From: Muribaculaceae bacterium
GTDB lineage: Bacteria > Bacteroidota > Bacteroidia > Bacteroidales > Muribaculaceae
Reading direction: 5' to 3'
NCBI GenBank assembly: GCA_023662835.1
Contig: JAMPII010000001.1
Location: 19,578-67,548, forward strand
DNA length: 47,971 nucleotides
The notes under the pieces are model-generated. The model saw nothing but the letters and a program-made list of their open reading frames with translations. It did not search any database and was not told the DNA's origin. The number at the start of each line of letters is the position of its first letter. Position 1 is the stretch's first letter. Shown in pieces: positions 43,919 to 47,971 of the stretch. Position numbers and translations under genes: made by a program.

Positions 43919-45208
43919 ATGAATAAAATCCACCGCATACTCCTCCTCGGCTCAGGAGGCCGCGAATCAGCTCTAGCCTGGAAAATCAGCCAAAGTCCGC
44001 TAACCGAACAACTGTTCATAGCCCCCGGCAACGGAGGCACAGGCGCTTACGGCACAAACGTAAACCTCAAACCTACCGACTTCAACGCTATCGAACAATT
44101 CGTGGCCGAAAATGCCATCGACATGATTGTTGTCGGAAACGAGGATCCGCTGGTGGCCGGAATCTACGACCGTCTATCCTCCGATAAACTACTCATTGTA
44201 GGCCCATCAAAAGCCGGTGCCGCGCTCGAAGGAAGCAAAGACTTCGCAAAACAGTTCATGGCACGCCACAACATCCCTACCGCCCGCTACAAATCGTTCA
44301 CCGCCGACAACATTGACGAAGGTTACGCATTCCTCGAATCGCTCAAAGCACCCTACGTGCTCAAAGCCGACGGCCTGGCCGCAGGCAAAGGCGTGCTAAT
44401 TCTTCCAACCCTTCAAGAAGCAAAAGACGCCCTGAAAGAAATGCTATCCGGAATGTTCGGACAATCATCGGCTACAGTAGTCATCGAAGAATTCCTCACA
44501 GGAATCGAATGCTCAGTCTTCGTACTGACCGACGGCGAAAACTACCGCGTTCTCCCCGTAGCCAAAGACTACAAACGAATCGGTGAAGGCGACACCGGAC
44601 CAAACACCGGCGGCATGGGCGCCGTAAGCCCTGTCCCATTCGCCAATCAGGAATGGATGGAAAAAGTGCGCACCCGAATAATCGAGCCAACCGTTAAAGG
44701 ACTGAAACAAGAAAACATCACATACCGCGGCTTCATATTCCTCGGCCTCATAAATGTTGACGGCAACCCGATGGTAATCGAATACAACGTGCGCATGGGC
44801 GACCCCGAAACCGAAGCCGTTATGCTGCGTGTCGATGCCGACCTCGTTGCCCTTATGGAAGCCGCCGCAAAAGGTAACCTTGGCAACCTGCCGCTCAACC
44901 ACGACCCACGCACAGCCGTAACCGTAATGATGGTGTCGGGAGGCTACCCGGGCTCCTACGAAAAAGGCAAAATCATCACTGGCATCAACAACGTAAACCC
45001 CGACGAAAGCATCGTATTCCACGCCGGCACAAAACTCAACGACGACCAATCTGTCGTAACATCCGGAGGCCGGGTGCTCGCCGTCAGCTCCTACGGCACC
45101 GATATCGCCGACGCCCTGGCCCACAGCTTCAACTCAGTTGAAAAAATCAACTTCGACGGAGCATACTACCGCCGCGACATCGGCCGCGACCTTATGGCTC
45201 TTCTCTAA
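43919..45208 (+). CDS. purD: Phosphoribosylamine-glycine ligase
   Basis: A 429-residue ATP-grasp enzyme joining glycine to phosphoribosylamine in purine synthesis. It opens ILLLGSGGRESALAWKISQS, with GNEDPLVAGIYDRL (~76), VLKADGLAAGKGVLI (~145), PNTGGMGAVSP (~230) and VIEYNVRMGDPETEAVMLR (~293). ATG 43919 is preferred over an upstream in-frame TTG (43895), because the family begins at the MNKIHRILLLGSGG strand. It is flanked by the methyltransferase and a membrane protein in one block. Confidence 0.97.
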   Translation: MNKIHRILLLGSGGRESALAWKISQSPLTEQLFIAPGNGGTGAYGTNVNLKPTDFNAIEQFVAENAIDMIVVGNEDPLVAGIYDRLSSDKLLIVGPSKAGAALEGSKDFAKQFMARHNIPTARYKSFTADNIDEGYAFLESLKAPYVLKADGLAAGKGVLILPTLQEAKDALKEMLSGMFGQSSATVVIEEFLTGIECSVFVLTDGENYRVLPVAKDYKRIGEGDTGPNTGGMGAVSPVPFANQEWMEKVRTRIIEPTVKGLKQENITYRGFIFLGLINVDGNPMVIEYNVRMGDPETEAVMLRVDADLVALMEAAAKGNLGNLPLNHDPRTAVTVMMVSGGYPGSYEKGKIITGINNVNPDESIVFHAGTKLNDDQSVVTSGGRVLAVSSYGTDIADALAHSFNSVEKINFDGAYYRRDIGRDLMALL

Positions 45209-45219
45209 TAAGAGCACAC

Positions 45220-46200
45220 ATGAACGACGGCGAAATAACCCGTTTCCTCCATTCGCGCTACGGCTATCTGCTAATGGCATTGATAGCCGTGGCCGCCACT
45301 TTCCACGCATTTTCGTTAGGAAGCTTCCTCAATAGCACCTCCACGCAGGGGATTCTCGGAATTACCCCGGCCAACGATTGGCTGGCCCCGGGAACCGCAC
45401 GCCCCTTATGCGGCACATTGCTGACGCTAGTTATTTCAGCCATGCTCGTAATCGTAAACAGCCGCTACAACATAATCCGCGGCCTCTCGATGCTATACGC
45501 CGGCATTTTTCTGATATTCTCAGCCGCCGTCCCATCATTGTCGTGCAATATCAACTCAGGCTCATTCATGGCTCTAGCATGGGTACTCACGCTTATTCCG
45601 CTATTTTCAGCCTACCAGCGCCAACTGGCAACCCGCAGAATTTTCCTAACCATTTGCACTGCCACAGCCGCCACACTTATCTTCATGCCACCCCTGGCCA
45701 TCATCTACATTCCCATTTACATTGCAGGCTGCGTTCAAATGCGCTGCCTGAACCTGAAAACAGCCCTGGCTGCTATTATCGGCATCGTCACACCAATATG
45801 GATTATATGGGGATTCGGCCTGACCGATGTGCAAACATCATCATTTGCGCTTAACAATCTTTTTTCACCACTGAAATTTGCCACCCCCGCCCTAAACGCC
45901 ACCGTCCTTACAACAATCGCCCTCGGAGGCATATTCGCCCTCTTCAATCTTATAAAGATATACAACTACAACGGTCGGGCGCGCGCCTACAACGGTTTCA
46001 TCACAATCACTGCCGTCGCCACAATCCTTCTGTTGCTCATTGACTCAGCCAACACCCTGGCCTATCTACCCCTGCTAAACGTGTGCGCAGCCATACAAGC
46101 CGGCCACTTCTTCTCCATTAACAACCGCCGCCGCTCCTACGTGCCTATTCTGATAATCATCGCTATTTATATCGCGCTATATGTCTGGAACATCGTTTGA
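45220..46200 (+). CDS. Polytopic membrane protein of unknown function
   Basis: A 326-residue protein with about eight to ten hydrophobic segments covering most of its length, a short cytoplasmic N-terminus (MNDGEITRFLHSRYGYLL), and a positively charged stretch NNRRRS before the last helix. I do not recognise a catalytic motif. It lies 11 bp after purD and overlaps pdxB by 20 bp, a conserved-looking tight arrangement that suggests co-translation. Similar integral membrane proteins of unknown function sit beside purD/pdxB in other Bacteroidales, as far as I recall. Confidence 0.8.
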   Translation: MNDGEITRFLHSRYGYLLMALIAVAATFHAFSLGSFLNSTSTQGILGITPANDWLAPGTARPLCGTLLTLVISAMLVIVNSRYNIIRGLSMLYAGIFLIFSAAVPSLSCNINSGSFMALAWVLTLIPLFSAYQRQLATRRIFLTICTATAATLIFMPPLAIIYIPIYIAGCVQMRCLNLKTALAAIIGIVTPIWIIWGFGLTDVQTSSFALNNLFSPLKFATPALNATVLTTIALGGIFALFNLIKIYNYNGRARAYNGFITITAVATILLLLIDSANTLAYLPLLNVCAAIQAGHFFSINNRRRSYVPILIIIAIYIALYVWNIV

Positions 46201-47209
46201 AAAAGTTATTGTCGAAAGCAAAATACCCTTCATAAAAGGCCTACTCGAACCATATTTTAACGTCGTCTATCTCGCCCCCGATGAAATCACACCACAAGCC
46301 ATAGCCGATGCCGACGCAATGATTATACGCACCCGCACCCACTGCGACCAACACCTGCTCAGCAATTCGCGCTGCCGCTTTATAGCAACAGCTACCATAG
46401 GCACCGACCACATCGACCTCGACTACTGCGCCGACAACAACATCACCGTTGCCAACGCCCCGGGATGCAACGCACCCGCCGTCGCACAATACGTACTCTC
46501 AACAATCGGCCTCTGGATGCAGCAAAACAACCGCCTTCCCAGCCAAACAACCCTCGGCGTTGTCGGCCTTGGCCACGTCGGAAGCATCGTCGCACAATGG
46601 GCTCAAAACAACGGGATAAACGTGCTATGCTGCGACCCCCCACTGCAACTGTCAGGTAACAGCAACCGCCAATTCCATCCGCTCGAAACCCTCGCCGCCC
46701 AGTGCGACATAATCACATTCCACACCCCGCTGACGCGCCAGCTTCCACATCCCACGTTCCACCTTGTCAACCCGGCGTTCATCAACAAACTCGCAAAACA
46801 ACCACTAATAATAAACAGCGCACGCGGCTCCATCGTCGACACCGACTCACTCATTCAAGCCTACGACAACGGCAACATAAGCGCCCTGGCAATCGACTGC
46901 TGGGAAAACGAACCAAACATCAATCAACAATTGCTCAAACGAGCATTCATCGCCACGCCGCACATTGCCGGCTACTCCATCGAAGGCAAAAAGCGCGCAA
47001 CACAAATGGCAATAAACGCCCTTACAACCAACTTCGCCAAGCCCCCAGTCACTTTGGCCGAACCCGCACCAAAACGCCACAAACAGGCTCCATCACTCAC
47101 CCACATCATCAAATCCTACAACCCCACAGCCGACACCCTGCAACTAAAAGCCTCACCATCCTTCTTCGAAACCCTGCGCAACAACTACAACTATCGCCCC
47201 GAACCCTAA
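46181..47209 (+). CDS. pdxB: Erythronate-4-phosphate dehydrogenase
   Basis: A 342-residue D-2-hydroxyacid dehydrogenase of pyridoxal phosphate synthesis, oxidising 4-phospho-D-erythronate. The N-terminus KVIVESKIPFIKGLLEPYF is diagnostic of PdxB. The NAD-binding GLGHVGSIVAQWA lies near 125. The catalytic triad is visible as Arg in NSARGSIVD, Glu in DCWENEP and His in TPHIAGYS. It is shorter than E. coli PdxB (378), with a reduced C-terminal dimerisation domain. It overlaps the membrane-protein gene by 20 bp and converges on the broken gene. Confidence 0.94.
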   Translation: MSGTSFEKVIVESKIPFIKGLLEPYFNVVYLAPDEITPQAIADADAMIIRTRTHCDQHLLSNSRCRFIATATIGTDHIDLDYCADNNITVANAPGCNAPAVAQYVLSTIGLWMQQNNRLPSQTTLGVVGLGHVGSIVAQWAQNNGINVLCCDPPLQLSGNSNRQFHPLETLAAQCDIITFHTPLTRQLPHPTFHLVNPAFINKLAKQPLIINSARGSIVDTDSLIQAYDNGNISALAIDCWENEPNINQQLLKRAFIATPHIAGYSIEGKKRATQMAINALTTNFAKPPVTLAEPAPKRHKQAPSLTHIIKSYNPTADTLQLKASPSFFETLRNNYNYRPEP

Positions 47210-47229
47210 CGCAAATCATCACATATTCA

Positions 47230-47711
47230 TTATTTCGCCACGTTCCAATCAAAGCTGAACGTGCTGTCAATCACCGGGACACACACATTCAAGCCCTTTC
47301 CTTTCTTCCTCTTAACGTTCATATACCCAACTATCGCATCCTGCGGATATATCGTGTTCGTCTTCAAATACCCCTGCTTGCGCACATTAAGGGCCCATAT
47401 CATAAAATTTCAGGGCCCTTAAAAGCATCACTCCTCGTCAGCAACGTACAATACACACTGTCAGGATAAAATATTACAGGTTCTTTCCCTAGATTCATAA
47501 TAAATGTATCCAGCCGATAGTACTTCCCATAATCATCGTCATCTTCGTTACACGATAGCCCTACAACAATATCATTCTTATTAAGATAGGCCCAAAATTT
47601 GCCATCATTATATTCCGTCAGAACCGTATCACACTCCGGATACAAAAAAGTTTGAGCGTTGGCAATCACCGAAAGCCAAACCAAAATCACAAAACAAAAT
47701 ATATGTTTCAT
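47230..47711 (-). pseudogene. Small secreted protein gene split by a 32-bp insertion
   Basis: The frame from ATG 47711 has a Sec signal peptide (MKHIFCFVILVWLSVIANAQ) and stops at 47400, its last six codons (KGPEIL) coming from the GGGCCC repeat. A second, correctly framed stretch continues at about 47386-47230 (VRKQGYLKTNTIYPQDAIVGYMNVKRKK ... VIDSTFSFDWNVAK-stop). Deleting 32 bp (the 28-bp core plus one TTAA) gives ...SDAFNVRKQGY..., an unbroken frame of about 149 residues. The parent is a small exported protein of unknown function. Confidence 0.75.
47387..47422 (-). repeat. Copy 2 of the GGGCCC-bounded element, with TTAA on both sides
   Basis: On the minus strand: TTAA, GGGCCC, TGAAATTTTATGATAT, GGGCCC, TTAA. 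The ends form a perfect 10-bp inverted repeat (TTAAGGGCCC/GGGCCCTTAA) around 16 bp. It interrupts a secreted-protein gene. Excising the core plus one TTAA restores the frame, as expected for an insertion duplicating a TTAA target. Confidence 0.85.
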
Positions 47712-47721
47712 TTAACAACTG

Positions 47722-47752
47722 CAAAATTATAATAAACCGGAGTAACATTCAA
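47722..47752 (-). promoter_or_regulatory. Promoter of the split secreted-protein gene
   Basis: On the minus strand TTG (47752-47750), 20 bp, then TAATTTTG (47729-47722). The transcript would start about 4 bp upstream of the ATG, so the leader would be very short. Confidence 0.45.
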
Positions 47753-47915
47753 CAAAACAACCGTTACCACCAAATGTCACAACCATTCCGCCTCTAAGAT
47801 ACGAATTTCAAGCAACAATTCAAATATTTCACACCATTCACGCCTTTAGGGGCACAGCCTTCCGCGTTCGCATCATAACACCAGTCAGTAGTAGGAACAT
47901 TCGCCGGCTATACAT

Positions 47916-47957
47916 AAAAAAAAGCGATTGCTGCGGTGTTGTCCGTCAGCAATCGCT
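47916..47957 (-). terminator. Intrinsic terminator of a gene beyond the right edge
   Basis: AGCGATTGCTG (47923-47933) and CAGCAATCGCT (47947-47957) are a perfect 11-bp inverted repeat. Read on the minus strand it is followed by eight T. It must end a minus-strand transcript entering from the right. The stretch 47753-47915 between it and the next promoter holds no gene I can support. Confidence 0.85.
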
Positions 47958-47971
47958 GTGAAGGAGGCGGT

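Noticed and set aside
47958-47971. AAGGAGGCGGT at the right edge as a 16S rRNA 3' end or anti-Shine-Dalgarno
   Set aside because: It lacks the flanking GATCC of the 16S 3' end, and too little sequence is visible.
1-47971. CRISPR arrays, tRNA or rRNA genes, transposases, phage genes, restriction or toxin-antitoxin systems
   Set aside because: None was recognised on either strand. The repeats present are the intragenic rluB tract, two short dispersed elements and local inverted repeats.

Overview
This 48 kb window reads as the chromosome of a gut-type Bacteroidales bacterium. The evidence is a SusC/SusD pair, promoters with the Bacteroidetes -7 box TAnnTTTG (best cases with TTTG about 20 nt upstream), weak Shine-Dalgarno sites, a Nudix-regulated arabinose operon, a B12-dependent methylmalonyl-CoA mutase pair and an ATP-type PEP carboxykinase. 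Muribaculaceae would fit, but that is an inference. Almost all of the window is core metabolism. I see no rRNA, tRNA, CRISPR array, phage or transposase gene.

Layout. 1-5862: start of an unknown minus-strand gene, an EamA transporter, a polyprenyl diphosphate synthase, DNA polymerase I and RecO. 6080-14400: pckA, then an arabinose operon (sodium/sugar symporter, Nudix regulator AraR, AraD, AraA, FGGY kinase) with a palindromic operator candidate at its promoter and a 48-bp perfect inverted-repeat terminator at its end. 14409-18518 (minus): mutA-mutB. 18604-23879 (minus): a SusC-SusD pair with a structured 3' region. 24032-27667 (minus): MtaB, a lipid A-type acyltransferase, a family 2 glycosyltransferase and a small cupin. 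27729-29031: a secreted GH63-like glycosidase. 29037-35748 (minus): RluB-type pseudouridine synthase with a long Gly/Tyr/Asn/Gln repeat, AsnRS, SIS isomerase, degenerate PfkB-like protein, lumazine synthase and a TGS-domain uridine kinase-like protein. 35952-36899 (minus): a YtfE-like di-iron domain fused to a LuxR helix-turn-helix. 37117-40919: acyl-CoA ligase, Ca2+/Na+ antiporter and a C45/Ntn hydrolase. 40982-41268: a probable free-standing structured RNA. 41328-47209: cysE, RNA methyltransferase, purD, a membrane protein and pdxB. 47230-47711 (minus): a small secreted-protein gene that is broken.

How the genes fit together. The arabinose operon takes in L-arabinose and converts it to D-xylulose-5-phosphate. 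PckA and MutAB lie on the succinate/propionate fermentation route of Bacteroidales. The minus-strand gene blocks look like operons from their tight spacing or overlaps.

The most unusual signal is a 28-bp element, GGGCCC-N16-GGGCCC, flanked by TTAA. One copy (47387-47422) splits a secreted-protein gene. Removing the element plus one TTAA (32 bp) rejoins two fragments into one open frame. A second, nearly identical copy in the opposite orientation sits at 37018-37052. Also worth checking are the structured RNA upstream of cysE, the 17-bp long-range inverted repeat at the susD stop codon, and the YtfE-LuxR fusion.
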